From an uncultured Arenicella sp. (GTDB lineage: Bacteria > Pseudomonadota > Gammaproteobacteria > Arenicellales > Arenicellaceae): a stretch of DNA of 64,000 bases. Below, one piece after another: positions 25,474-34,962 of this stretch. Location of the stretch: the NCBI GenBank assembly GCA_937974565.1, contig CALJWL010000003.1:1-64000 (forward strand), written 5' to 3'. The position numbers and the translations under genes are program-made. The notes under the pieces were generated by a model. That model was not told where the DNA came from and did not search any database. It was given only the letters and a program-made list of their open reading frames with translations. The stretch's first letter is position 1. Each line of letters begins with the position of its first letter.

Positions 25474-26841
25474 TTAACCGGCTTCTAAAAAAATAATCTC
25501 AATACGAGTGCCGACACCCAACTCACTTTCAACTTCGACTACCCAATTAAAACGTGTCGATAGGCGCTTAACGATGGTTAACCCTACCCCATAGCCTTTA
25601 CGCTTAGTCTTACTCTTATTTTCAGCTCGGTAGTAAGGCTGGAATACCTTCTTAATTTGCTCTTCAGACATTCCGATTCCGGTATCAACTATCTGAACTG
25701 AATACTCTTTGATCGATATGGTTACAGTGCCTTCATTGGTATAAAGAATGGCATTACGTATCAAGTTACCAAGCACGATCGACATGATTTTACGAGCCGT
25801 AAACAGTTCTAAGGGATACTGTTCATCAATTTCGATTCGCACTGGCTTACCTTCAAGGTAAATTTGCGCACTCTTAACTTCTTTATCGACCACTTCAGAG
25901 ATAACCGTATGTTCGTCAATAAACTCCTTATCCGTTTCACGCGCCAATATAAGAAAAGCATCTATAAGCTCTTCCATATCACGCGCTGACCCTTTAATGC
26001 GTGTTACGTACTTTTTGGAATATTCATCAAGATCCTGCTCTGCGAGTAGTAAATCAGAAGCCATTTTTATCACCGTCAACGGTGTCCTAAACTCATGGCT
26101 GGCATCACGGGTAAATGCGCGTTCGCGCTCAACAAAATTCTGGATTCGACGTGAGTATGAAGTAAATGACGTGAGCAGTTTTTCGACCTCCCAATCGGTG
26201 TCTCCTGGTACGTCTGAGATGTCTTCAAGATCTGCATCAGGGTGAGCGGGATCAAAACGGTCGAATTTATTGGCCAACCACACAATTGGGCTCAACAAGC
26301 TGCTCGACTCACGATACACCCACCATGCCGTGATATAGATCAGCATCAAAACTAAAGTCAGTGGGAAAATTCCGAAAAATATTGCCAGCCTTAAGACACT
26401 TTTTCCATCAAACAATAAATGCAATAAATCACCGTCTTTTTCACTTACGTATAAAAGTGAGTGCGCTGCTTGGCCGTGCATTTTATGAAAACCAGGTTCC
26501 ATATCAGCGTACTCGAGTGGTGTTCTGGGTGATTCACTGCTATCACCATTTGGCGTATGGTATCCTTTTAAATTAGACGTATTAGGGGCAAGAAAATCAG
26601 GATTTTTCTGAATATTTTCCCAAAAGTGTTGCGCTTCACTTTTCAGCGCTTCGCGCACCAAAAATTGCTCTAAAACAACACTGGCAAAGCCAATACCAAG
26701 TATCGCAACCAAGCCAATCAGACACACTTGCAGTGTGGTCTTTTGACTAAACTTGCTCTTTATCGTTGACTGAGTAACATCGCCATTGTTGTTTAAAGTG
26801 CGATTAATCAAACCACGTCCCCCTTTTGTTGACACCCTCAT
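25474..26841 (-). CDS. Sensor histidine kinase of a two-component system
   Basis: 455 residues from ATG 26841; an upstream TTG at 26895 would add 18. Two membrane segments flank a periplasmic part of about 110 residues (VCLIGLVAILGIGFASVV and FGIFPLTLVLMLIYITAWWVY). The phospho-acceptor His lies in TRDASHEFRTPLTVIKMA, the N box is GNLIRNAILYT, and the G boxes are VDTGIGMSEEQ and KGYGVGLTIVKRL. The signal is unknown. It follows its response regulator by about 118 bp and should be co-expressed with it. Confidence 0.92.
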   Translation of the reverse strand: MRVSTKGGRGLINRTLNNNGDVTQSTIKSKFSQKTTLQVCLIGLVAILGIGFASVVLEQFLVREALKSEAQHFWENIQKNPDFLAPNTSNLKGYHTPNGDSSESPRTPLEYADMEPGFHKMHGQAAHSLLYVSEKDGDLLHLLFDGKSVLRLAIFFGIFPLTLVLMLIYITAWWVYRESSSLLSPIVWLANKFDRFDPAHPDADLEDISDVPGDTDWEVEKLLTSFTSYSRRIQNFVERERAFTRDASHEFRTPLTVIKMASDLLLAEQDLDEYSKKYVTRIKGSARDMEELIDAFLILARETDKEFIDEHTVISEVVDKEVKSAQIYLEGKPVRIEIDEQYPLELFTARKIMSIVLGNLIRNAILYTNEGTVTISIKEYSVQIVDTGIGMSEEQIKKVFQPYYRAENKSKTKRKGYGVGLTIVKRLSTRFNWVVEVESELGVGTRIEIIFLEAG

Positions 26842-26959
26842 GGCCCAGTTTTGCGCCCCTATTGATCTCAAATGCTTGACAGCTAAGCGTATCAATCAGC
26901 GCACTTACGCTCAAGAACTTGAATTAATTCAGTGACGATTCGCTTTTAAATGGCTCAAA

Positions 26960-27649
26960 TTATGGTGCATCGCCTATACGATAGCCGCGTGATTGTATTG
27001 TTTGTAATAGAGGTTGATCAAACGGTTTATCGATTTGTTTTCGCAAATTGTACATATGACTGCGCAAAGTGTCGCTGTCTGGCAAAATATCGCCCCAAAT
27101 TTCATGCTCAAGCTGGTTTCGGCTGACCACTTTCGGTGACTCTTTCATCAGAATGGTTAAAATTTTCAAGCCGATTGGCGATAAATAAATAGGAGTATCT
27201 TCACGCGTAACTTCCAATGTGCCAGTATCCAGCTTTAAGTTACCGACCTCTAATAGCTCTTGCTTTGCAACCTGCCCTTTACGTCTCATCAAGGCTTTAA
27301 TACGGGCCTCTAATTCTAAAATTTCAAAAGGTTTAATCAAGTAGTCGTCGGCACCCATTTCAAGCCCTTTGACTTTATCTTCAAGAGTGTCTCTGGCGGT
27401 TAACATCAAGATAGGCGTGTAGTTTTTACAATCTTCTCGCAATCGACGGCAAACATCCAAACCGTCCATCTGAGGCAACATCAAATCAAGTAAAATAACG
27501 TCGTATTCATTTTGGCTGGCCAAATTGAACCCCATACGTCCATCGCTTGCGTAATCTAACTCATAATCTCGTCGTTCGAAATAGTCGTAAAGCATTTCAG
27601 CAATGTCTTTGTGGTCTTCTATAATTAATACGCGAGTTCTGTTCGTCAT
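26960..27649 (-). CDS. OmpR-family response regulator
   Basis: 229 residues. The receiver domain has the acidic pocket VLIIEDHKDI, the phospho-Asp in VILLDLMLPQMDG, the Thr in LMLTARD and Lys in YLIKPF. The C-terminal winged helix ends HMYNLRKQIDKPF...TIQSRGYRIG. It binds DNA when phosphorylated by the adjoining kinase. It is the first gene of the pair, with the ATG at 27649. Target genes are not evident. Confidence 0.94.
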   Translation of the reverse strand: MTNRTRVLIIEDHKDIAEMLYDYFERRDYELDYASDGRMGFNLASQNEYDVILLDLMLPQMDGLDVCRRLREDCKNYTPILMLTARDTLEDKVKGLEMGADDYLIKPFEILELEARIKALMRRKGQVAKQELLEVGNLKLDTGTLEVTREDTPIYLSPIGLKILTILMKESPKVVSRNQLEHEIWGDILPDSDTLRSHMYNLRKQIDKPFDQPLLQTIQSRGYRIGDAP

Positions 27650-28140
27650 GATGGTTAGGTTATTGGATACAATAAAAGGAGTTTAGGCAACAATCGGTGA
27701 TTGCAGCGTGAAAAAATGTTTTCTGTTACCAGGTTAAATTACTAAAATGGTTTTCGTTTTTCTGATACTTGCGAACGCATTGAGATGCACTAATAAAATC
27801 ACAAAACGCACTATCGAGAAACGTCCCCAAATAAAGAACTTATTCTTGAACAAGAACGCTAAATGTTTTCAAAACTCGATGATTGGCCATGTTTATTTGT
27901 GTGTGGTTAAAACTGGCTGGCATACCGCACTTACATCAGTCATAGCCAAAGAGGTGTTTTTTGGAGAGGGGATAAAACCAATGGTTTGCTAAACCGCTAC
28001 ACAAGCGTTTAATTCGACATCGACATAATTGAGTCACACCAGGAAACACGACCTAAACTATCGGATTATTGTCATTAATCTACAAGTCGATGCTTCAAAA
28101 CAACGAATGAACACACTTTGTGTAGATCAAATTGCTAAAT
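27650..28140. other. Gene-free stretch between the two two-component systems
   Basis: About 490 bp. It holds the promoter of the response-regulator/kinase pair on the minus strand and the end of the next kinase operon. An 81-codon plus-strand frame at 27747 has atypical composition and no ribosome site, so I do not call it. No clear terminator or repeat is seen. Confidence 0.5.
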
Positions 28141-29571
28141 TCAAACGCTTTCTAATCTGTTTTTTCTCAGTTCACTGTTGGTATCAGCAACCACCGTCAC
28201 TTTTAAGCCTGGCTTATTATCTGAAAAATTCAATACCATGCTATGTACTTTTAGCACGGCAAACACTAAGGCCAAACCTAGTCCACTGCCAGGGGTTGTG
28301 CGACTTTGATCCAGTCGATAGAAACGCTGCACGACTTTTTCGTACTCGTTCTCCGGTATGCCTGGGCCGTTATCGCAAATATCCAGATGCCATTTTCCAT
28401 CTTCTGTTCGAGTGCGAATCGAAAGAACACCCTGCTCTGGCGTGTACTTAATTGCGTTATCCAAAAGGTTAGCAAACGCCTGAAACAGCATATCACGATC
28501 GGCCCATATTTCGATAGTAGAGCCCAATTGCACCACAAGACTTTGTCCTTTCTCTTCGATCAAAGGCTCATAAAGCTCTTCAATGTCATGAATGATGGAA
28601 TTGATGTCAACATTTTTGAACCCTTTACGCTGTTCGCTGTATTCAATTCTGGCAATTCTTAATAACGCATTAAAAGTGGCCAACAAACCGTCTGCCTCGT
28701 GAATAATTTGATCCACTGAAGCTTCCTGTTCAATATTACCAGCCACTTTAAAGCGCAGTTCTTCCACTCGATTTTTCAATCTTGCGAGTGGGGTTTTTAA
28801 ATCATGGGCAATGTTGTCTGAGACCCGGCGCACCCCTTCCATCCCGCCTTCAATTTGATCGAGCATACTATTGAGGTTAATGGCCAACTCATCAAATTCG
28901 TCGCCACTGCTGATGCCTGAACCACGGGTTGCAATGCGCTTGCGTAGATCGCCCTGCATGATTTTACGCGCTGTTTGATTAATGGCACTCAAACGGCTGC
29001 TGAGTGTTTGACGCATCATAAACCCACCAATGATACCTAATGCCAAGGTGAGCCCTAACCCCCATATCAACGCACGGCCTACTAACTCTTTTAGATTAGC
29101 AAGGTCTTTCATTCCTTGGCCAACCAAAAGACTGTAACGATTCTCGATAACAAAGGTTCGGGCACGAGCGGTGTATTCGCCGGAAGACGTTTCACGAGGG
29201 TCATCTATCCTAAAATCCAACCAACCATCGCGACGATCTTGTGCAATCTTAGGCCAACTGTTTATATTGCCCACCAATCGCTGAAACTGCTCATCCACGA
29301 GCAAGTAAACGGATGAATCGCCTGGTCGCTGTTGTTGAATCAACACACGCTCACTTAAAAGAGTTACTAATCCAGGGTAACCCTTGCGCTCATACACATT
29401 GGATAATACTTGAAGCTCAGCGTTGATTGATTGCTCAGTTTGATTTGTGGTGTAAACAATCGTCGACCAATAAACAAAGCCTAGAATAATGAAAACACTC
29501 AAACCAAACAGCAATACATAAACCAGTGTTATGCGAAACGCTGAGCTTTTAAACGGACTAATCTGGTTCAC
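28141..29571 (-). CDS. Sensor histidine kinase with HAMP domain
   Basis: 476 residues from GTG 29571, overlapping the response-regulator gene by 14 bases. Two membrane helices (residues 13-35 and 165-190) flank a periplasmic sensor, then a HAMP linker (TLSSRLSAINQTARKIMQGDLRKRIA). The His box is VSDNIAHDLKTPLARLKNRV, the N box is LLDNAIKYTPEQG, and the G box is DNGPGIPENE ... GSGLGLALV. It should phosphorylate the regulator upstream. The chain htrA-regulator-kinase suggests envelope-stress sensing (inference). Confidence 0.93.
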   Translation of the reverse strand: MNQISPFKSSAFRITLVYVLLFGLSVFIILGFVYWSTIVYTTNQTEQSINAELQVLSNVYERKGYPGLVTLLSERVLIQQQRPGDSSVYLLVDEQFQRLVGNINSWPKIAQDRRDGWLDFRIDDPRETSSGEYTARARTFVIENRYSLLVGQGMKDLANLKELVGRALIWGLGLTLALGIIGGFMMRQTLSSRLSAINQTARKIMQGDLRKRIATRGSGISSGDEFDELAINLNSMLDQIEGGMEGVRRVSDNIAHDLKTPLARLKNRVEELRFKVAGNIEQEASVDQIIHEADGLLATFNALLRIARIEYSEQRKGFKNVDINSIIHDIEELYEPLIEEKGQSLVVQLGSTIEIWADRDMLFQAFANLLDNAIKYTPEQGVLSIRTRTEDGKWHLDICDNGPGIPENEYEKVVQRFYRLDQSRTTPGSGLGLALVFAVLKVHSMVLNFSDNKPGLKVTVVADTNSELRKNRLESV

Positions 29572-30253
29572 TTAGCATGTACCCAGCACCACGAACGGTG
29601 TGCAGCAAGGTTACATCAAACTCCTTATCTATTTTTCCGCGCAAACGGCTGATATGGACATCAATCACATTCGTCTGTGGATCAAAGTGATAATCCCAAA
29701 CCTTTTCTAGCAACATAGTGCGAGTGACTACTTGACCACTATGACGCATCAAGTATTCAAGTAATCTAAACTCACGCGGCTGCAAATCAACTTTCTGATC
29801 ATTGCGGCGCACTTCACGTTTCAACAGATCCATCTCAAGGTCAGCGACTGTGAGTACGGTATCTGGTGACTCTGGCTCAGCTCTACGTACTAAAGCCTCA
29901 ATTCGTGCTTGCAGTTCAGAAAACGCAAACGGTTTTACTAAGTAATCGTCGGCGCCCGCTTTCAGGCCAACCACACGATCATCCACGTCACCCAATGCGC
30001 TTAACATCAAAATTGGCGTGCGGTTGCCACTGCCTCGTAAGGTTCGCGTCATCGTTACGCCATCGACCTTAGGCAACATGCGATCAGCAACGATAACTTG
30101 ATACTCAGTCGAGTCGGCCATTAACAACCCTTCTCGCCCATCTTCCGCCTTATCCGCTATATGCCCACACTCGGTGAGCCCTTTAACGATATACGCAGCC
30201 GTTTCTTTGTCATCCTCGACAACTAGTACACGAATCATGTTCTTTTTAGTCAT
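29558..30253 (-). CDS. OmpR-family response regulator (partner of the HAMP kinase)
   Basis: 231 residues. The receiver opens IRVLVVEDDKETAAYIVKGL, and the phospho-Asp lies in VIVADRMLPKVDG. The output domain reads FRLLEYLMRHSGQVVTRTMLLEKVWDYHFDPQTNVIDVHISRLRGKID, a standard OmpR winged helix. It starts 83 bp after the HtrA-type protease gene and overlaps the kinase start. Control of the protease is a reasonable guess but no binding site is visible. Confidence 0.94.
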   Translation of the reverse strand: MTKKNMIRVLVVEDDKETAAYIVKGLTECGHIADKAEDGREGLLMADSTEYQVIVADRMLPKVDGVTMTRTLRGSGNRTPILMLSALGDVDDRVVGLKAGADDYLVKPFAFSELQARIEALVRRAEPESPDTVLTVADLEMDLLKREVRRNDQKVDLQPREFRLLEYLMRHSGQVVTRTMLLEKVWDYHFDPQTNVIDVHISRLRGKIDKEFDVTLLHTVRGAGYMLSEPD

Positions 30254-30290
30254 TCTTAATTTCCTACAGTTTACGCTATTTAAACCAACC

Positions 30291-30319
30291 TACCCAGCTA
30301 GATTTAATCTAACTGGGTA
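30291..30319. terminator. Hairpin between the protease and response-regulator genes
   Basis: TACCCAG ... CTGGGTA with an inner TAGAT/ATCTA stem and one mismatch. There is no clear T-run on the minus strand. It may attenuate read-through from the protease gene into the two-component genes, or stabilise the mRNA end. Confidence 0.4.
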
Positions 30320-30336
30320 AGTATTTTCGGCGGCGA

Positions 30337-31956
30337 TTATTTAAGGTCAAATGGAATGTATCCCGAGCTTCTACCACGGCGAATTAATACCGGCACCGAC
30401 TCTTTTCCAGATTTAACGGCCGCCTTTAGGGCCTCGATCACCTCAGAAGGTTTGCTTACCTCTTCACGATTAAACTGTTCAATAATGTCACCGCGAACTA
30501 GGTCATTTTTAGCAGCCAGACCACCACGCTGAACGGATAACACCAGCACGCCTTTGGTGTCCTCGGCCAGACGGTAACGCGCACGAATGTCGTCATTAAG
30601 CTCAGTAAGTTCAGCTCCTAAACGTTCATCAGACTCAGGTTTCACCTCTTTAGATTCGGTGGACCGACCAGCAAGAACATCATCGCTTGGAAACGCCTCT
30701 GTCTTGATCTTTAGTTTCTTGGTTTTGCCATCTCGCCATACTTGAAGTGGGTAGGTCTTACCCACTTTAGATTGCGCCACTTCTCGCGGCAGATTGCGAG
30801 TTTCTTTAATTGCTTTACCATTAAAGCTTAAAATAATGTCGCCCTGTTTAATTCCCGCTTTAGCCGCTGGTGAATCTTTACGCACCATGGATACCAACGC
30901 GCCTTCTTCATTGTCGCGATCAAACGCTTTGGCCAACTCTTCTGTTACGGCACCGATCTCAACACCGATCCAGCTGCGCTCTACTTCACCTGAGTCACGA
31001 AGTTGTAAAACAACCCCTTGGGCCAGCGAGGAAGGAATAGCAAATCCAATGCCGACGCTACCGCCGCTGGGTGAATAAATCATTGAATTAATGCCAATTA
31101 CTTCGCCGTTCATATTAAACAAAGGGCCGCCGGAATTACCACGATTAATCGCCGCGTCAACCTGAATGAAATCATCGTAAGGTCCAGATCGAATATCGCG
31201 CCCTAACGCCGAAATAATTCCAGTACTCGCGGAGCCACCCAAACCAAACGGATTACCAATGGCCAAAACCCAGTCACCAACACGCGACTGTTTATCGTCG
31301 CCCCACGCAACAAATGGTAAATCCTTAGCGTTCTCAAGCTTTAATAACGCCAAATCAGTTTTTGGGTCGCTGCCTTTAATTTCGGCATCGTACTCATCAC
31401 CGTTAGGCAGAGTAACAACGATTTCATCCGCTCGATCAATAACATGATGGTTGGTTACCACGTAGCCATCGGCACTGATGATAAAGCCCGAACCGATTCC
31501 TAAAGGTCGGGTGTCACGATCTTCTTCATCAGGCTCGACTTCATCTTCGGGTTCATTGAACCGCTCATCGGGGAACGGCGTACCTTCGAAAAAGCGGCGG
31601 AAAAACTCTCGAGGGTCATTAAATTCCTGTTGACCTCCGCGCCTAGTGCTTCTTCGTGTGATGTAACCCGATGTCGACACGTGTACCACGGCTGGGTTTA
31701 CCGTTTCAATTAGATCTGCAAACCCCGTTGCAGGAGACCACGGCTTTGATGGGCTTAATAAGGCTGTTTTTTCAACACGCACATCACCAGCATTCGGTTT
31801 TATCATGGCATGTTGCACGCCTTCATTTGGCGAACCTTCAGCACTCTTACTAGCATCGGCACTGACTTGAATAGAAATAACCACAGCAGCGGTAGCAGCG
31901 ACAACTGAAAGCCACTTGACGGCAGGAACGATTGGTTTTGCGATTTCTTTGATCAT
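30337..31956 (-). CDS. Periplasmic serine protease of the HtrA/DegP (DegQ, MucD) family
   Basis: 539 residues with an N-terminal membrane or signal segment (KWLSVVAATAAVVISIQVSADA). The catalytic triad is His171 (TNHHVI), Asp201 (KTDLALLKL) and Ser275 (NRGNSGGPLF). Two PDZ domains follow (about 340-420 and 455-530), as in DegP. An acidic loop lies ahead of the protease domain (EPEDEVEPDEEDRD, about 134-147). It degrades or folds misfolded periplasmic proteins. A GGAG ribosome site precedes ATG 31956. It heads a probable operon with a two-component system. Confidence 0.95.
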   Translation of the reverse strand: MIKEIAKPIVPAVKWLSVVAATAAVVISIQVSADASKSAEGSPNEGVQHAMIKPNAGDVRVEKTALLSPSKPWSPATGFADLIETVNPAVVHVSTSGYITRRSTRRGGQQEFNDPREFFRRFFEGTPFPDERFNEPEDEVEPDEEDRDTRPLGIGSGFIISADGYVVTNHHVIDRADEIVVTLPNGDEYDAEIKGSDPKTDLALLKLENAKDLPFVAWGDDKQSRVGDWVLAIGNPFGLGGSASTGIISALGRDIRSGPYDDFIQVDAAINRGNSGGPLFNMNGEVIGINSMIYSPSGGSVGIGFAIPSSLAQGVVLQLRDSGEVERSWIGVEIGAVTEELAKAFDRDNEEGALVSMVRKDSPAAKAGIKQGDIILSFNGKAIKETRNLPREVAQSKVGKTYPLQVWRDGKTKKLKIKTEAFPSDDVLAGRSTESKEVKPESDERLGAELTELNDDIRARYRLAEDTKGVLVLSVQRGGLAAKNDLVRGDIIEQFNREEVSKPSEVIEALKAAVKSGKESVPVLIRRGRSSGYIPFDLK

Positions 31957-32319
31957 TAAATTCTCCAGAAAAACAATAAATTTTGGAACACGATGTTTTA
32001 GCTAATGACCAACAAACCCATTCCGTTACCCAGGTTTGCTAGCACCAACATCACACCAACATTACTTTTAAGACAAGTGATAAATAAAATTTATGACAAC
32101 CTGATAGTAAGGGCGAGTTGATTACCCTCAAGTGAACACAGGATTACGTTTTAGTAATAGCCGGAAAAACAGCTGGGTTAACGATCAAGCGTCCATTAAC
32201 CGCATTGACATTTGTCTTCTTAGAAGATCCTTTTGATGACAAACGCCCAGAAAGCTCAGTTAATTAAACTCTGTTAAGAATTAAAATTAACTGAGTAATT
32301 CATTTTAAAAAACACCGAT
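31957..32319. other. Gene-free stretch upstream of the HtrA-type gene
   Basis: About 360 bp. It holds the protease promoter, with no convincing sigma-E or CpxR site seen, and on the other side the end of the saccharopine-dehydrogenase-like gene. An inverted repeat CTCAGTTAATT/AATTAACTGAG (32255..32295, 19-base loop) may end that gene's transcript. Confidence 0.45.
32255..32295 (-). terminator. Inverted repeat after the saccharopine-dehydrogenase-like gene
   Basis: Perfect 11-bp arms with a 19-base loop and only a weak T-rich tail on the minus strand. A factor-assisted terminator or an mRNA-end hairpin. Confidence 0.4.
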
Positions 32320-33492
32320 TCAAGCCTCATGCGTAAACGTCAAACCCGCATTTTCTTCTAAACGAGTGATCAATTTGTCACCCATGGCAGGGGCTGTGGT
32401 CCATATGCCGCCTTCAGTATCAGCGGCTTCTTTAACCAAGCAAATAGCACTTTCTGAAATCATCTTGCTGGTGGAACCGTAACCGGGATCACGATCACCT
32501 TTCACACTGACCACGCACGCCCCACCGCCAGCCAATTTACCTACGTACACAATGTCGTAATAGCCTGACTCACGTTCTTCCTTACTTGGCCCTTCGCCAG
32601 GTTTGGGCGCATCAGGGCCGGCCATGCTGCGATCATTTTTAACGTGATTGGCAATCGCCTGGCCCTTCTCATCAGGGCCAGTCAACATCATCTCATCATA
32701 AGTAAAATCTTCGCCATATTTAAATCCCAGCAAAGCGTTACTTCGATGTACGTTACGAGTATTAATAGCGGCCATGATAAATGGCGCCACCCAACTGTTG
32801 AACTCTTCAGAGAAATGCACACTCTCACCGTCTGGCTGTTCAACTCCGTTGTAATCCGGAATCAAAGCGTACGGATCAAAAGCCAATTTAAGAATCTCAG
32901 GGTCATTTTTTGCGGCCTTCATAGAGGCTTGTAAACTGGCCGCGGTGCCGCCCGAGAATGTGCCTTTCATGCTGCGAACCCGAGCGCTGACGTGCGAACA
33001 TGGTTTGCCGGTTTTTTCCATTGCCAAGTCTTGCAACATAAATATTCCCAAATCACTGGGGATGGAATCAAAACCGCAAGAAAACACGATTCTTGCGCCA
33101 GAGGATTTGGCCGTAGCTTCATATTGATCAATCATCTGGCGCATCCAAAATGGCTCACCGCATAAATCCACGTAATCAGTGCCTGAATGGGCGCACAAAC
33201 CCACCAATTCAGAGCCATACAACTGATAGGGACCCACCGTTGTTAATACCAGTTTAGTGCTGTCCACCATGGCTTGCATAGAGGCTTGGTTATCGGAATC
33301 CGCCACCACCAAAGGTGTGTCTTCTGGCAACCCCATTTCACTCCTCACTAATGCAAGTTTTTCTGCATTACGGCCAACCATTGCCCATATCACATCGTCA
33401 TGATTGCCATAGCGACGATATAGATACTCGGCCACCAAACGACCAGTAAAGCCAGTCGCCCCATAAACAACAATATCGAATTTTTTATCCAT
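32320..33492 (-). CDS. Saccharopine dehydrogenase-like NAD(P)-binding protein
   Basis: 390 residues. The N-terminal Rossmann fold reads FDIVVYGATGFTGRLVAEYL, then DLCGEPFWMRQMIDQYEATAKSSGARIVFSCGFDSIPSDLG, the hallmark of the saccharopine-dehydrogenase / trans-acting enoyl reductase family. Members include mycobacterial enoyl reductases for lipid assembly and proteins of unknown role. Lysine metabolism is not implied. It is a single gene with no linked pathway, so the substrate is open. Confidence 0.85.
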   Translation of the reverse strand: MDKKFDIVVYGATGFTGRLVAEYLYRRYGNHDDVIWAMVGRNAEKLALVRSEMGLPEDTPLVVADSDNQASMQAMVDSTKLVLTTVGPYQLYGSELVGLCAHSGTDYVDLCGEPFWMRQMIDQYEATAKSSGARIVFSCGFDSIPSDLGIFMLQDLAMEKTGKPCSHVSARVRSMKGTFSGGTAASLQASMKAAKNDPEILKLAFDPYALIPDYNGVEQPDGESVHFSEEFNSWVAPFIMAAINTRNVHRSNALLGFKYGEDFTYDEMMLTGPDEKGQAIANHVKNDRSMAGPDAPKPGEGPSKEERESGYYDIVYVGKLAGGGACVVSVKGDRDPGYGSTSKMISESAICLVKEAADTEGGIWTTAPAMGDKLITRLEENAGLTFTHEA

Positions 33493-33733
33493 TACTACTT
33501 TCTCTTAATTTTGCACATTTAATTTGCCTGACTAATGACAGCAAGCCTTCATTCGCAATCGCAGGAGTGAATAGATGTCTTTTAGAGGCAGGTATAGACC
33601 ACTCAATTATCAGAATAACAGAACTGGGCAAGGTCAAACATACGTTACTTCAAGCTGGGCACAATTCATCAACTTGCGCTAAGGCTCGGAACAAAAATCT
33701 AACTAACCTCGACTGCGTCTACCCTTTCGACAT

Positions 33734-34777
33734 TTAGCTTCTGGAAGCACCTGACAACGCTTGTGATAGTAGCTTAGAAGTAATATCAACCACTGAAATT
33801 ACTGAATCGTACGCCATGCGCGTAGGCCCAATCACTCCTAACGTACCAATGACTTTTCCATTAACCTCATAGGGGCTCGCAATGACACTGCATTCACCCA
33901 AGGCGCTAAACCCAGACTCTTCACCAATAAACACACTCACACCATCGGCTTTCATACTTCGGTCTAACAAATCCAGTAAGTCTCTTTTGGTTTTAAACGC
34001 ATCGAATAAAGCTTGTAATGTCTCGATTTGACAAAGGTCGGGCACTCCAAGAAGTTTTTGCTCACCACTCACGACCACATCCGATGGGGTTCCTTGATCT
34101 TCGGCTGAGATTACTTGACTTGCTGCTTGAATGGCGGATTGATTAATGCGGTGCATCTCATCATTGTCGGCTTGCATATCTTTCACCAACAAACGCCTAA
34201 CATCACTTAAGGTGTTGCCTTTGTAACGTTGATTAAAAAAATTAGCCGCTTGAACCAGTTCTGATTCACCAAAACCATCCGCCGAAGACAGCACACGATT
34301 TTGCACGCGCCCATCTTCAGTAACCAAAATGGCCAACACACGCGTCTCAGACAAACGCATAAACTCCAATTGATGAAATCGGGTTACGGATTGGTTTGGC
34401 AGCACAACCATACCTGCGAACTCCGTTAATTCCGACAGTACATCAGAGGCATGAGACAATAATTTCTCTGGATCAGACTCCCCTTCAAATCGCTCAGAGA
34501 GTTGAGTAACAGCCGCTGCCGTTGGCGTTGACGCTCGAACCATACTATCAACAAACAAACGATAGCCCTGCACTGTAGGTATGCGCCCCGCAGAAGTATG
34601 TGGAGACGTAATCAAACCAAGTTCTTCTAAATCCGACATTACATTTCGGACAGTCGCAGAGCTTACTCCCAGTTGCGGTAATTTTGACAGCGTGCGTGAC
34701 CCCACCGGCTGACCATCGTGAATGTAGGTCTCTACCAGATTCTTTAAAACATTTTCAGCGCGCTGATCTAAACTCAT
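33734..34777 (-). CDS. hrcA: Heat-inducible transcription repressor HrcA
   Basis: 347 residues. The winged helix reads QRAENVLKNLVETYIHDGQPVGSRTLSKLPQLGVSSATVRNVMSDLEELGLITSPHTSAGRIPTVQGYRLFVDSM, the family's fixed opening. The rest is the GAF-like and dimerisation part, ending GVIGPTRMAYDSVISVVDITSKLLSQALS. HrcA represses groESL or dnaK operons at CIRCE sites and is folded by GroEL. No CIRCE palindrome was found upstream of itself or of the Hsp20 gene here. It is divergent from nadK. Confidence 0.96.
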   Translation of the reverse strand: MSLDQRAENVLKNLVETYIHDGQPVGSRTLSKLPQLGVSSATVRNVMSDLEELGLITSPHTSAGRIPTVQGYRLFVDSMVRASTPTAAAVTQLSERFEGESDPEKLLSHASDVLSELTEFAGMVVLPNQSVTRFHQLEFMRLSETRVLAILVTEDGRVQNRVLSSADGFGESELVQAANFFNQRYKGNTLSDVRRLLVKDMQADNDEMHRINQSAIQAASQVISAEDQGTPSDVVVSGEQKLLGVPDLCQIETLQALFDAFKTKRDLLDLLDRSMKADGVSVFIGEESGFSALGECSVIASPYEVNGKVIGTLGVIGPTRMAYDSVISVVDITSKLLSQALSGASRS

Positions 34778-34962
34778 AAGGGTTCATTGGGTGTTTGTCG
34801 TGTGTAATTAGGTTTGGGTAAACTGAGTTGCAATTGCATCATGTCAATTATTTAACTTTGACCAACACGGATCTATCTTCAACAGGCCTACCTTCATTAT
34901 TTATCAATGTGTCTGGACAAACCGAAGGCACAGCGCGACAATCGACACGCTAGCAATCATAA

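Noticed and set aside
27747-27992. 81-codon plus-strand frame between two two-component systems
   Set aside because: Atypical composition, no ribosome site and no family resemblance.
34778-34962. CIRCE element upstream of hrcA
   Set aside because: No TTAGCACTC/GAGTGCTAA palindrome is present here or before the Hsp20 gene.
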